This document shows, in pieces, positions 27,259-35,690 of a DNA stretch of 64,000 bases. This stretch comes from Mucilaginibacter sp. KACC 22773 (GTDB taxonomy: Bacteria; Bacteroidota; Bacteroidia; Sphingobacteriales; Sphingobacteriaceae): assembly GCF_028736215.1 (NCBI RefSeq), contig NZ_CP117883.1:3348001-3412000 (forward strand), in the 5' to 3' direction. Position 1 is the stretch's first letter. Each line of letters starts with the position of its first letter. The translations under genes and the position numbers were made by a program. The notes under the pieces are model-generated. The model was not told the origin of the DNA and made no database searches. It was given only the letters and a program-made list of their open reading frames with translations.

Positions 27259-28125
27259 CATGGGATAAGTCTTGCTAATGTAGATATCAGCACCTTTTAA
27301 TATATTATTGGCCAATTCATTTAAGCTATTTGTGTCTGATTGCATTAAGAGAATTTTATATTTCTTTTTAGAAATAATATTATTTGAAAATGAATGTACG
27401 AAATTCCATAAAGATGGGGTTACGGAAATATAGTTTGATTCAGGCTTCATTATTTTTTTAGCTTGCCTGAACGATAATTTTGCAGAGAGTTCAATAATAA
27501 CATCAAATTGCTTGTTTATTTTCGCCACATCTTCTTTGTTGTAATCAATTATAAAATCACTGCCCCATTTTTTTAAAAGATGATGCCCTTTGACGCTTGA
27601 AACAGCTGTAACAATAGCTCCCTGACTTTTAGCAATCTGTATAGCAAGCATGCCCACCCCGCCAGACGCACCATTTATCAAAATTTCTTTCCCTTTAATG
27701 CTTTTACCGCTTGTATTGAGTGCCTGTAAAGCTGTAAGTCCAACTGTTGGTAATGCGGCGGCCTGGGCAAATGAAAGATAATCAGGCTTCTTAGCAAGTT
27801 GCTTTTCGTTTACTATTACATATTCAGCAAGAGCCCCCTCTTTGAAAGGATTTATTACGCCAAATACATCATCTCCAACTGTAAAATTTTGTATATTTTG
27901 CCCTATACTTTCTATTGTTCCGGAAAAATCACAACCAATGGATTTCGGGAACTTTCTGCCCGACATCAGTTTAACCTCACCCATTACAATTTTCCAGTCA
28001 ATGGGGTTAATAGAAACCGCCTTCACCTTAACCAAAATTTGGTTAGTGTTTGGGATGGGCTTATTCATATAAACGGAATGTAAAACATCTACACTGCCGT
28101 ATTGTTCATAAATTATTTTCTTCAT
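27181..28125 (-). CDS. NAD(P)-dependent MDR oxidoreductase (quinone-oxidoreductase type)
   Basis: The 314-residue medium-chain reductase has the GroES-like N-domain (INPIDWKIVMGE, GCDFSGTIESIG near 65-76) and the Rossmann motif NGASGGVGMLAIQIAK (about 150-165). It lacks the zinc-binding cysteines, so it belongs with zeta-crystallin-type quinone or enone reductases. Base composition is more AT-rich than the neighbouring island genes. It runs toward the broken XRE gene and overlaps its degenerate end. Confidence 0.92.
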   Translation of the reverse strand: MKKIIYEQYGSVDVLHSVYMNKPIPNTNQILVKVKAVSINPIDWKIVMGEVKLMSGRKFPKSIGCDFSGTIESIGQNIQNFTVGDDVFGVINPFKEGALAEYVIVNEKQLAKKPDYLSFAQAAALPTVGLTALQALNTSGKSIKGKEILINGASGGVGMLAIQIAKSQGAIVTAVSSVKGHHLLKKWGSDFIIDYNKEDVAKINKQFDVIIELSAKLSFRQAKKIMKPESNYISVTPSLWNFVHSFSNNIISKKKYKILLMQSDTNSLNELANNILKGADIYISKTYPMSDFKEAYNSIIKHGALGKVVFSIPF

Positions 28126-28178
28126 TTAATTAACTTAAGTTGTTAGCTGGGTAGTTGGACTTCAGGTATTCCCCGTGA

Positions 28179-28967
28179 CTACTGATTTGATAACATCTGA
28201 TCTACCGGTTTACTAAGCATCTTCAGAGCAAATTGAGGTGCAACTCTGCTAATTATTTTCAAAAGATTTGCTAGTCCCGGCCGTATCTCCTTTTTGTCAT
28301 TTTGTAGCCCTTTCAGTATGACGTCTACCAATTTGTCAACTTTCATCATCGGTCCGGTTTCGGCCGAACCTACAAAGTTGTCCTGCAGCGGGGTGTCTGT
28401 GCCGGGTGGTGCTATTTCAAACACCTTAATACGGGTATTCTTTAATTGAACACGTAATGCTTGCGTATATGCGTGCAAGCCGGCTTTTGTCGCGCTGTAT
28501 ACAGGCGATATTGGAAAATGGACAAACGCCAGTCCGGAGGATACGTTGATTATAGCCGCTGATGGTTGGGTCTTTAAAAGTGGAAGAAATTGTTGCACCA
28601 TTCGCACAGGGCCAGAAAGGTTAGTTACTATCTCACGATTGATATCTTGCAGATTAATACTCTCGTCATGCAGGTTAAGGTTTCGCATAATTCCCGCATT
28701 ATTTATTATAATATTAAGCCCGGGAAAATCCTTTACAATAGTTTCATAAAGTTTCAATATATCATCAGGATTACTTACATCACTCTGAATAATGTGTAGT
28801 TTATTAAATTGTAGTTTAACCTGTTCAAGTTTTGCCAAATTGCGGCCGGTGATAATTACCGTATTACCAAGTTTTGACAGCCTTGAAGCCAACTCAAACC
28901 CTATTCCGCTGGAGCCACCGGTTATAAGAATTATATTTTCACTCAGTACCATAATTTCTTTTAGCAT
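28179..28967 (-). CDS. SDR-family oxidoreductase (DltE-like)
   Basis: The 262-residue short-chain dehydrogenase shows TGGSSGIG cofactor binding near residues 17-24, NNAGIM near 88-93, Ser in NVSSGLAF (about 142) and the catalytic YSATKAG (Tyr about 155, Lys about 159). The lineage resembles DltE/short-chain reductases of broad specificity. An ATG 15 nt downstream (28952) is an equally good start. It is upstream of, and in tandem with, the MDR reductase gene. Confidence 0.92.
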   Translation of the reverse strand: MLKEIMVLSENIILITGGSSGIGFELASRLSKLGNTVIITGRNLAKLEQVKLQFNKLHIIQSDVSNPDDILKLYETIVKDFPGLNIIINNAGIMRNLNLHDESINLQDINREIVTNLSGPVRMVQQFLPLLKTQPSAAIINVSSGLAFVHFPISPVYSATKAGLHAYTQALRVQLKNTRIKVFEIAPPGTDTPLQDNFVGSAETGPMMKVDKLVDVILKGLQNDKKEIRPGLANLLKIISRVAPQFALKMLSKPVDQMLSNQ

Positions 28968-29040
28968 TTATAGTACAAAGGTGATACGTCATATACCTTA
29001 GCTGTTTATAAGTTTGAATCCATTTTTTATAAAATTCAAA

Positions 29041-29964
29041 CTAAGATCGAAATTGAAGTGGTGTTAACAGGGCTTGTTTTTTAAAAAAGCCGGAAAAATA
29101 GGATATTTCTTCAAAACCCAGGCAATGGGCAATTTCAGACACACTCCAATCGGTTTGCTTCAATAGCATCTTAGCCTCCTGGACTACTCTGTTGCCTATG
29201 ACCTCAGTTGTTGTTTTGCCTGTATTTTCTTTTAAAGCCTTATTTAAATAGTTTACATGTACGGATAATCTCTCTGCATAATCTTTTGCGGATCGCAACT
29301 GCAGCTGCTGATTGCGTGAATTTATAGGAAATTGGCGTTCCAGTAATTCAATAAAAAGAGATGATACCCGTTCCAGAGATTTATTCGGTATATACGAGGT
29401 AGTTGACGGTTGTAGCTTTTGTCCGAAATGAATTAATTCTAACATGTAATTCCGAATCAGATCATATTTGTAAGGATAATAGGACCCAATTTCCGCTTGC
29501 ATTTTTTTGAATATTAATTCAACACCGTCAGCTTCATCATCAGATAAGAAAAAAACGGGATAACCGCCGGGCTTAAAAATGGGTAAGCTATCTAAACCTA
29601 CGTTATTCCTGTTTGAGTTTAAAAAATCGCTTGTAAAAACGCAGAAATAACCTTCCTGATTCAAATCCTTCGGGCACCAACTGTAAGGGATTTTGGGACT
29701 CGCAAATAATAGCGCCTTATGCTCAATGTCAATAACCTTATCTGCGTATTCGGTCCTTACGCGTCCATTAATAAGATTAATCTTATAGTAAGTCCGCTTG
29801 TCGTAAGGTCTGATTGGTTTTTTCTTGGTTCTTTGCATTAATTCCTTTACAGAAAAGACGTTGAAATGACCAATGTCTTTATTAATATCAGCGGGCAAGA
29901 TTTCGTGCATGCCAAGACTCGTATCTTTTTCAATTGTTTTATATAAATCCTCAAGATTTTCCAT
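29041..29964 (-). CDS. AraC-family transcriptional regulator
   Basis: The 307-residue protein has a cupin-type sensor (about 45-120, RTEYADKVIDIEHKALLFASPKIPYSW) and a C-terminal AraC double HTH (about 205-305; SVHVNYLNKALKENTGKTTTEVI and WSVSEIAHCLGFEEISYFSGFFKK). It is a paralogue of the regulator at 22846 with the same architecture. It precedes the SDR and MDR genes on the same strand, with 73 nt between, and is the likely regulator of that pair. Confidence 0.9.
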   Translation of the reverse strand: MENLEDLYKTIEKDTSLGMHEILPADINKDIGHFNVFSVKELMQRTKKKPIRPYDKRTYYKINLINGRVRTEYADKVIDIEHKALLFASPKIPYSWCPKDLNQEGYFCVFTSDFLNSNRNNVGLDSLPIFKPGGYPVFFLSDDEADGVELIFKKMQAEIGSYYPYKYDLIRNYMLELIHFGQKLQPSTTSYIPNKSLERVSSLFIELLERQFPINSRNQQLQLRSAKDYAERLSVHVNYLNKALKENTGKTTTEVIGNRVVQEAKMLLKQTDWSVSEIAHCLGFEEISYFSGFFKKQALLTPLQFRS

Positions 29965-30141
29965 CGGCTAAAATTTCCATATTTAAAGATAGTAGTTATG
30001 GTTTGTATTCCCGAAAGCAGTTCGGTAACCAGGTGTTTTTTACATTCAAATAGACATTGGTATTGAATTATTACCCACCTGATAGTATCATCAGTACCAC
30101 CCCAAATTCGCAGGAACCACAGCGGGAAGAATCATTGTTTT

Positions 30142-30169
30142 AAATTTCAAGCAAAATGGTTTGAAATTT
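30142..30169. promoter_or_regulatory. Inverted repeat in divergent regulator/DJ-1 operon region
   Basis: AAATTTCAA (30142-30150) and TTGAAATTT (30161-30169) are exact inverted copies 10 nt apart, about 1.8 helical turns centre to centre. They lie in the 282-nt region between the AraC gene (29964) and the + strand operon at 30247. A TAGTTTTG box at 30217-30224 is a possible -7 element for the latter. An operator for the AraC protein is plausible. Confidence 0.45.
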
Positions 30170-30246
30170 ATAAATTTTGGTGTGAATCCTCTTAACACTC
30201 CAATGTCCGGCTGGTGTAGTTTTGCTTCAAGAAATAGCATAAAATA

Positions 30247-30504
30247 ATGAACACGATATTAGTTAATTCCACTTTAGGTAAAGTGGAGCACATTGAGGAG
30301 ATTTTACCAAGAGAGTTTGCCGTAGTGACCAAATGGAAAGAAGAAGGCATTTTAGCACATCTTTTTATTAAGGAAGCCGCGGGTGGAGCGGTATTGGTTT
30401 TTAACGAAACTGATCTGGCCAAAGTACAAGCGCTGGTCTCTCAATTGCCACTGTTCCCTCATTTTGAAAAAACCGAATACACACTTTTAGAAAAACAATT
30501 CTAA
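30247..30504 (+). CDS. Small muconolactone-isomerase-like alpha/beta-barrel protein
   Basis: The 85-residue protein has the pattern of the dimeric ferredoxin-like barrel family: a charged start, VVTKWKEEGILAHLFIKEAAGGAVLVFN and VQALVSQLPLFPHFEKTEYTLLE, as in muconolactone isomerase/YciI-like proteins. No catalytic residue can be assigned with confidence. It is first in an operon with DJ-1-like, flavodoxin-like and hydrolase genes (3-31 nt gaps). Confidence 0.75.
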   Translation: MNTILVNSTLGKVEHIEEILPREFAVVTKWKEEGILAHLFIKEAAGGAVLVFNETDLAKVQALVSQLPLFPHFEKTEYTLLEKQF

Positions 30505-30507
30505 ATC

Positions 30508-31182
30508 ATGAAAAAAGTATTATTCGTTGTTACGAGTTGTAACGAAAAAGGGGATACAAAAATTCCGACAGGATATAATTTGGCCGAGGTTACCCACCCA
30601 TTGGCTGTGTTGGAAGAAGATGGTGTCCATGTAGATATAGCGTCTATTAAAGGTGGGAATGCGCCATTGGATGGACTGGAAGATTTTAATGATCCGATCA
30701 TAGCCAAGTATTGGGCAGACCCGGCTTTTCACAACAGGATAGAAAACACACTTAAACTTGAGGCTGTGGAGACCAAAGCTTATGATGCCATATTCTTTGC
30801 CGGTGGGCACGGCACGATGTGGGACTTCCCGGAAACGCCGGCAGTACAGAACGCGATTCGGGAGATTTACGAAGCAGGTAAGATCGTTTCTGCTGTTTGT
30901 CATGGCCCCGCTGCACTGGTTAATGCGAAATTGAGCGATGGCAGCTACCTGATCGATGGTAAAAAGCTGGCCGCATTTACCAATGACGAAGAGGAGGAAG
31001 TGCAATCTACCAACATCGTTCCTTTTCTGTTGGCTGACGCCCTGGAATCCCACGGTGCATTATACCAGTATGCACCAAATTGGAATAATAATACCGTTGT
31101 TGATGGCCGCCTGATCACGGGGCAAAATCCGCAATCGGCCTCGGGTGTAGGAAAGGCGCTATTAGCTGCTTTGAACCAATAG
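30508..31182 (+). CDS. DJ-1/PfpI-family type 1 glutamine amidotransferase-like protein
   Basis: The 224-residue protein has the Hsp31/YhbO-like layout: EVTHPLAVLEEDGVHVDIAS, FFAGGHGTMWDFPE (about 91-104), and the nucleophile Cys in SAVCHGPAALVN (about 131) followed by His. Relatives act as glyoxalase III-type or protein/nucleotide deglycases handling methylglyoxal. This fits an island rich in aldehyde- and carbonyl-handling enzymes. It starts 3 nt after the upstream small gene. Confidence 0.92.
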   Translation: MKKVLFVVTSCNEKGDTKIPTGYNLAEVTHPLAVLEEDGVHVDIASIKGGNAPLDGLEDFNDPIIAKYWADPAFHNRIENTLKLEAVETKAYDAIFFAGGHGTMWDFPETPAVQNAIREIYEAGKIVSAVCHGPAALVNAKLSDGSYLIDGKKLAAFTNDEEEEVQSTNIVPFLLADALESHGALYQYAPNWNNNTVVDGRLITGQNPQSASGVGKALLAALNQ

Positions 31183-31190
31183 ACATAGCA

Positions 31191-31757
31191 ATGAAACGCA
31201 TATCCATTATTTATTTCACGGGTTCGGGCAGCACGGCCAAATTCGCGGAAGCGGTCGCCAGGGGTGCGGCATCGGTTTCGGGTGCAGATGTAAAATTAGT
31301 TGCTATCGATAGTGCCGACATTGTGAATGGCCGCTACACCAACAACCAGGTAATTGATGATCTGGACGAAAGCAGTGCCATCATTTTTGGAACGCCTACT
31401 TATATGGGCGGATGCGCAGCTCAATTCAAAGCTTTTGCCGATGCGACCGTCGCAAGCTGGTATCAGCAGAAATGGCGAAATAAAATTGCAGCTGGTTTCA
31501 CCGTATCGGGCACGCCCAGCGGTGACAAATTGAGCACCCTGCAATACCTGCAGACGCTGGCTATGCAGCACGGTATGATCTGGATCGGTTCGGGCGAACT
31601 GCCTATGCAGCCTAACGGCATAAATCGTCTCGGAACCTGGCTCGGTGGTATGGCTCAATCTGTCCACGATGATACGAACCTGATCCATGCCGAAGATTTA
31701 CGTTCAGGAGAGTTATTTGGAGAACGGGTAGCCGCATTTACAATCGGAAATAATTAG
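31191..31757 (+). CDS. Flavodoxin-like NAD(P)H:quinone oxidoreductase (WrbA-like)
   Basis: The 188-residue protein begins RISIIYFTGSGSTAKFAEAVARGA, an FMN phosphate-binding loop of flavodoxins, and contains SAIIFGTPTYMGGCAAQFKAFAD (about 62-84) and AGFTVSGTPSGDKLSTLQYL, characteristic of the WrbA group. It would reduce quinones by two electrons with NAD(P)H. It lies 8 nt after the DJ-1-like gene in the same operon. Confidence 0.9.
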   Translation: MKRISIIYFTGSGSTAKFAEAVARGAASVSGADVKLVAIDSADIVNGRYTNNQVIDDLDESSAIIFGTPTYMGGCAAQFKAFADATVASWYQQKWRNKIAAGFTVSGTPSGDKLSTLQYLQTLAMQHGMIWIGSGELPMQPNGINRLGTWLGGMAQSVHDDTNLIHAEDLRSGELFGERVAAFTIGNN

Positions 31758-31788
31758 ATCATACGCTAAAAATACAGAACCTGACATT

Positions 31789-32703
31789 ATGAAAAAGCCC
31801 ACTTCATTTAAAAACAAAGACCTGAAACTTGCAGCTGAACTGCATCTTCCGGATAATTTCACTGAGAGCCAAAAATACCCGGCCATCGTCTGCATTCACC
31901 CGGCTGGCGGAGTTAAGGAACAAACTATCGGGCTATATGCCTCGCGGTTGGCCGATTGTGGATTTGTAGTATTGACCTTTGACGCTTCGTACCAGGGCGC
32001 CAGCGAAGGTGAACCGCGGTATTTAGAGGAGCCGACAGCAAGAGTGGAGGACGCCCGCGCCGGCGCTGATTATTTATCGACCCTTTCTTATATTGATATG
32101 AATCGCGTGGGGGTATTCGGGATTTGTGCCGGTGGCGGCTACGCCATTAGTGTTGCACAAACTGAACATCGTTTTAAAGCAGTAGCAACAGTCAGCGCTG
32201 CCCCCATGGGCGAAGGGTTCCGGAATTTTCTTGGGATTGAAACACCGATACCCACGTTGTTGGATATGCTGAAAAAAACGGGTGAGCAACGGAGTGCCGA
32301 GGCTAACGGCGCAGAACCCCTTTACATGCATTGGGTACCGGAGACAAAAGAAGTGATTAATGAAAACACGCCCGACCTATGGCGGGAAGGACACGATTAC
32401 TATAAAACCCCTCGCGGACAGCATGCAAATTCAGTGAATAAATATCTGTTCAGCAGCACAGACCGGATGATTGCCTTTTCCGCCTTCGATCAAATAAGCA
32501 CACTTCTTACGCAACCCATGCTTTTAATAGCCGGAAGTAAGGCCGATACCAAGCTTTTCAGTGACCAGGCCTATAAACTTGCCAAGGGACAGAAGGAATT
32601 ATTCGTAGTTGATGGGGCAACACATATTTCAATGTACGATACACCGGAGTACGTGGATCAGGCGATTGGAAAGCTGAATGAATTTTATGACCAGTACTTG
32701 TAA
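31789..32703 (+). CDS. Alpha/beta hydrolase (dienelactone-hydrolase-like)
   Basis: The 304-residue protein shows AIVCIHPAGGVKEQ near residues 30-43, the elbow GVFGICAGGGYA (Cys about 113 in the nucleophile position, as in dienelactone hydrolases), Asp in IAGSKADTKLF and His in VDGATHISMYD (about 284). There is no signal peptide, so it is cytosolic. It is last in the DJ-1/flavodoxin operon, with the TetR gene beyond a strong hairpin. Confidence 0.88.
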   Translation: MKKPTSFKNKDLKLAAELHLPDNFTESQKYPAIVCIHPAGGVKEQTIGLYASRLADCGFVVLTFDASYQGASEGEPRYLEEPTARVEDARAGADYLSTLSYIDMNRVGVFGICAGGGYAISVAQTEHRFKAVATVSAAPMGEGFRNFLGIETPIPTLLDMLKKTGEQRSAEANGAEPLYMHWVPETKEVINENTPDLWREGHDYYKTPRGQHANSVNKYLFSSTDRMIAFSAFDQISTLLTQPMLLIAGSKADTKLFSDQAYKLAKGQKELFVVDGATHISMYDTPEYVDQAIGKLNEFYDQYL

Positions 32704-32781
32704 ATACACGCCTCGGTAAAATCTAAAAATACGAAGCCCTGAAGAAAATTTTATTATAGAGTACATACCGTGTAAGTAATT

Positions 32782-32826
32782 GTGCTTTTAATAAAGGATT
32801 TAATACAAATCCTTTATTAAAAGCAC
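32782..32826. promoter_or_regulatory. Perfect 20-bp inverted repeat before the TetR gene
   Basis: 32782-32801 and 32807-32826 are exact reverse complements (20 bp) around the 5-nt centre AATAC. The repeat lies 79 nt after the hydrolase stop and 38 nt before the TetR start. It may terminate the DJ-1 operon or be the TetR autoregulatory operator. The lack of a flanking T tract makes the operator reading at least as likely. Confidence 0.6.
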
Positions 32827-32863
32827 TTGTATTTAACATCTTTTTTAATAGGAACTGTCGTTA

Positions 32864-33499
32864 ATGCGCACAATGACTGTCAATGATAATATAAAAAATA
32901 AAGAACTTACCAAGCGCAAACTAGTAATTGCCGTCGGGGAAATACTTAAATCTGAGGGCTATAAAGGATTGGGAGTCAATCGCATCGCCAAACAAGCCGG
33001 CGTTAACAAGAAATTAATTTACAGATATTTTGGTAATGTTAATTATCTTATTGAAACCTATGTTATTGAAAACGATTACTGGTTAACCTTTTCCAAAAAA
33101 CTCCTTGAACAGGTAAAGAAGGAAGCGCCGCCCACTACGCAGACTTTTATCGCGAATCTGCTAAAGAACCAGTTCAATTATTTCCTTAATGAAAAAGAGA
33201 TGCAGAGGTTAATTTTATGGGAAATATCTACCAGCAGTGCATTAATGAAAAGCATCCACAATGCCCGCGAGGCGGCCGGGCAAGGTCTGTTGGAAATGAC
33301 AGATGAACATTTTAAAGACAAACGGGTAAATTTCCGGGCTATAGCAGCGCTACTGGTGGGTGGAATTTATTATATAGTATTGCATATTCAATCCAACGGC
33401 GGTCAATTCTGTGACCTCGATATCAGTTCTCAAAGTGCGCAGACGGAGGTTATGCGTGCGATCGACCAGATTGTTGGCTGGGCATTTGAAAAAGCCTGA
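32864..33499 (+). CDS. TetR/AcrR-family transcriptional regulator
   Basis: The 211-residue protein has an N-terminal TetR HTH (about 15-62; LVIAVGEILKSEGYKGLGVNRIAKQAGVNKKLIYRYFGN) and an all-helical ligand domain. An ATG three codons in (32873) is an alternative start. It is the last gene of the cargo island before the mobilisation module. The palindrome 38 nt upstream is its likely operator. Confidence 0.93.
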   Translation: MRTMTVNDNIKNKELTKRKLVIAVGEILKSEGYKGLGVNRIAKQAGVNKKLIYRYFGNVNYLIETYVIENDYWLTFSKKLLEQVKKEAPPTTQTFIANLLKNQFNYFLNEKEMQRLILWEISTSSALMKSIHNAREAAGQGLLEMTDEHFKDKRVNFRAIAALLVGGIYYIVLHIQSNGGQFCDLDISSQSAQTEVMRAIDQIVGWAFEKA

Positions 33500-33744
33500 T
33501 GAAAAGCCATGTCCTCAAGATCTATTCTTAACGGTTTTTTGAATCCCTCTGCACACCTCTTTTATGCGGCACCCCACCCTTATTAGTCTGCTTCACGCAG
33601 TTTAGTTACACTCAAACTACGAGTTACAGACGCCTGCCTGGTGAAAAATAATTTTGTTATAATTAAATAATACAACGTCCGCTCAGGTTGTCATTTTATC
33701 ATTTCGGTTAATCGCAATTTTGAAGCCCGATAAATCAGAATGTT

Positions 33745-34065
33745 ATGGATACAACAACACAAGAACGGGCAAAGATGTCCGCTATGGTTCCCAACCGGAA
33801 CCAAATACTCACACTCGGTGACCTCGTAGAATTTAAGGAAGATATGCTGCAGGAGGTTAAGCGTATCATGAAAGAATGCGTTAGCGGTGCGCCCGGCAAA
33901 AAGTGGCTCAAGTCCGCTGAGGTGAAAAAGCTCCTAGGGATTTCTCACGGCTTCCTGCAATCATTAAGGGATAGCGGTGTGCTGCCTTTCACTAAGATCG
34001 GCGGCTCCATTTATTACGATTATGAGGATATCACCTTTATGATGTCGGCCAACAAAAGCGCCTGA
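33745..34065 (+). CDS. Helix-turn-helix (excisionase/MerR-like) DNA-binding protein
   Basis: The 106-residue protein has a helical N-terminal part and a C-terminal winged HTH_17-type domain (about 50-102; WLKSAEVKKLLGISHGFLQSLRDSGVLPFTKIGGSIYYDYEDI), as found in Xis-like and regulatory proteins of Bacteroidota conjugative transposons. It opens the + strand mobilisation module. It may be an excision or transfer regulator. The 245 nt before it contain a TAATTTTG box at 33649-33656 but no gene. Confidence 0.88.
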   Translation: MDTTTQERAKMSAMVPNRNQILTLGDLVEFKEDMLQEVKRIMKECVSGAPGKKWLKSAEVKKLLGISHGFLQSLRDSGVLPFTKIGGSIYYDYEDITFMMSANKSA

Positions 34066-34117
34066 GTGACCACCAGCCGGTTCTGCAAATAGCAGACCGG
34101 CTTTTAAATTCAATACG

Positions 34118-34447
34118 ATGTTATTTAAACGTAAAGCAAAAAGGATACCTGCTGAACGCAGAACCGTTCCACAGCCGGAAGGGATCACTCAAAAAGGTTT
34201 CGGCACAGAGATGCCGCCGCAAAAATGCCTGGTCGATATCTATTTCGATCAGAAAGGTTTTCCGGGACAGGCCGGCGCATTCTATGATTTCTATGAAATG
34301 GCCCAATGGTGTAGTCCGAAGGGTACGCCCTACCGCAACTGGAAGTTGCTGGCCGGAGATTGGATCTTTAGCTATGAACAGGAACAAAAACTAAGGAAGC
34401 GTCTGCGGGAGAACATGTTAGCCGGCACCGTCCGACCTTCTATTTAA
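34118..34447 (+). CDS. Conjugative-element protein of unknown function
   Basis: This 109-residue protein has a basic N-terminus (MLFKRKAKRIPAERR) and a C-terminal region containing FYDFYEMAQWCSPKGTPYRNWKLLAGDWIF. I recognise no domain. Its place between the HTH gene and parA, on the same strand, marks it as part of the mobilisation module. The stop lies inside the 28-nt repeat that recurs after parA. Confidence 0.7.
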   Translation: MLFKRKAKRIPAERRTVPQPEGITQKGFGTEMPPQKCLVDIYFDQKGFPGQAGAFYDFYEMAQWCSPKGTPYRNWKLLAGDWIFSYEQEQKLRKRLRENMLAGTVRPSI

Positions 34448-34468
34448 CTGTCATTCTATAATTACAAA
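34441..34468 (+). repeat. 28-nt direct repeat, copy 1 (before parA)
   Basis: The run tatttaactgtcattctat with its following aattacaaa matches 35113-35140 at 25 of 28 positions. This copy spans the stop of the preceding gene and lies 27 nt before the parA start. It is a possible ParA-partner binding site or promoter element. Confidence 0.7.
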
Positions 34469-34495
34469 AATCAACAATTATATAAATCTATCAGC

Positions 34496-35101
34496 ATGGC
34501 AAAGATCATCACCATAGCCCACCAAAAAGGTGGCGTAGGCAAAAGCACATTAGCGATTAACCTGGCTTTATGTTTTCAGGATCAGTTATCGGTGGCGCTT
34601 GTGGATACCGACCTTCAGGGAAGTTTATACCAGATGCGCGCAGACTTCCCGGACCTGGCGATCATCGGCGCAGATCAGTTTACCGATATTCAGAAACTGG
34701 CCTATGACCTGGTTATTGTCGATACACCGCCTTACCTGTCCAATCGTTTACCTGAGCTATTTCGTCATTCTGATTTTATCCTGGTGCCTACCAAAGCAGG
34801 ATTTTTTGATGTGATGGCGATCCGCTCGACCATTGCCCTGATCAGCGAGGCTATAGCCGCCACGCCGGGCGTCAGGGCCGGTATTGTGCTCAATATGATC
34901 AAACCACGTTCAGGTATTACCCAGGACGTATGCGGCTTACTCGAAAGCATGGACGTGCAATTATTGAAAACGGTTATCCATGACCGGGTGAGTATCGCGC
35001 GCTCAACCATGACCTCCGGGATTTTGCAGAGCAGTGACCGGAAAGCGAAAGCTGAGATCACCGCGCTGGCGGAAGAAGTTGTGGAATTGATCAGCGCTTA
35101 A
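34496..35101 (+). CDS. ParA-family ATPase (TraA-type)
   Basis: The 201-residue MinD/ParA-type ATPase has the deviant Walker A KGGVGKST at residues 11-18, the switch segment VALVDTDLQGS (about 37-47) and Walker B-like LVIVDTPPYL (about 76-85). It lacks an N-terminal HTH, like short ParA proteins of Bacteroidota conjugative transposons (TraA). It is thought to help maintain or position the excised element, or to regulate transfer. It is flanked by 28-nt direct repeats. Confidence 0.92.
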   Translation: MAKIITIAHQKGGVGKSTLAINLALCFQDQLSVALVDTDLQGSLYQMRADFPDLAIIGADQFTDIQKLAYDLVIVDTPPYLSNRLPELFRHSDFILVPTKAGFFDVMAIRSTIALISEAIAATPGVRAGIVLNMIKPRSGITQDVCGLLESMDVQLLKTVIHDRVSIARSTMTSGILQSSDRKAKAEITALAEEVVELISA

Positions 35102-35112
35102 CGCCACCTTTT

Positions 35113-35140
35113 TATTTAGCTGTCATGCTATAATTATAAA
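35113..35140 (+). repeat. 28-nt direct repeat, copy 2 (after parA)
   Basis: This is the second copy of the 34441-34468 sequence (three mismatches). It begins 12 nt after the parA stop and about 130 nt before the next gene. Confidence 0.7.
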
Positions 35141-35194
35141 GACCTGCATTTATAACATTTTAGCTTTCTATCTATATAGCAATCTAAAAAGGTA

Positions 35195-35252
35195 GAAACC
35201 TATACTTCTACAACTCTATAGGTGATAGATATCCTATAGAATCCTATAAGTA
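35195..35252 (+). promoter_or_regulatory. Cluster of CTATA(G) repeats, candidate operator or centromere
   Basis: Within 58 nt there are four related elements: ACCTATAC, TCTATAGG, CCTATAGA and CCTATAAG. Two of them form an exact inverted repeat, TCTATAGG (35215-35222) and CCTATAGA (35233-35240). They sit between parA and the small RHH-like gene, as ParB/RHH-binding sites do in type I partition loci. Confidence 0.5.
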
Positions 35253-35266
35253 GAGAACCCGACGCG

Positions 35267-35545
35267 ATGGAAAACTATAAAAATAAATTAGGCGGCCTGG
35301 CGGTCAAATTGAAACAGGAAAAGCCGAGAACGCCTATCCAGGAAGTCCAGCCTGTAAAGACGATAGCGAATGTTAAGGTGGCCGAGGTACAGTTTAATAA
35401 CTGGATACCCAAGAGCCTGTTAAAGCGGATCAAAACATATGGTGTGGAGCATGACCTCTCATTAAAAGATATCAATATCCGTGCACTTGAGCTTTATCTC
35501 AGCCATAAGGCGAAGCCGGAAGAAACAACAAAAGATGCCCTATAA
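35267..35545 (+). CDS. Small candidate DNA-binding partner of ParA
   Basis: This 92-residue protein has a disordered, lysine/proline-rich N-terminal half, then VQFNNWIPKSLLKRIKTYGVEHDLSLKDINIRALELYL (about 44-81), a strand-helix-helix pattern like ribbon-helix-helix proteins. Its place directly after parA and a repeat cluster suggests a ParB-like or TraB/TraC-type partner. The fold assignment is inferred from pattern only. Confidence 0.65.
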   Translation: MENYKNKLGGLAVKLKQEKPRTPIQEVQPVKTIANVKVAEVQFNNWIPKSLLKRIKTYGVEHDLSLKDINIRALELYLSHKAKPEETTKDAL

Positions 35546-35586
35546 AGACTGACAGCAGGATAAAACTGCCCGCTTCGCAGCAGTTA

Positions 35587-35621
35587 GCAAGATGTACAAT
35601 TGTGTCACAATTGAATCTTGC
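35587..35621. other. Candidate origin of transfer (oriT) inverted repeats
   Basis: Nested inverted repeats GCAAGAT/ATCTTGC and CAATTGTG/CACAATTG lie just upstream of mobC and the relaxase, followed by GC-rich repeats (ggcctccgcagtcggcc) and a second hairpin aaaaagcc/ggcttttt up to 35679. Relaxosome nick sites are commonly placed here relative to mobC and the relaxase. The nick position cannot be read. Confidence 0.45.
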
Positions 35622-35690
35622 CCCGGCCTCCGCAGTCGGCCACGGTCCAGGCAAAAAGCCTCCGGAGTCGGCTTTTTAAAACAGGAAACA

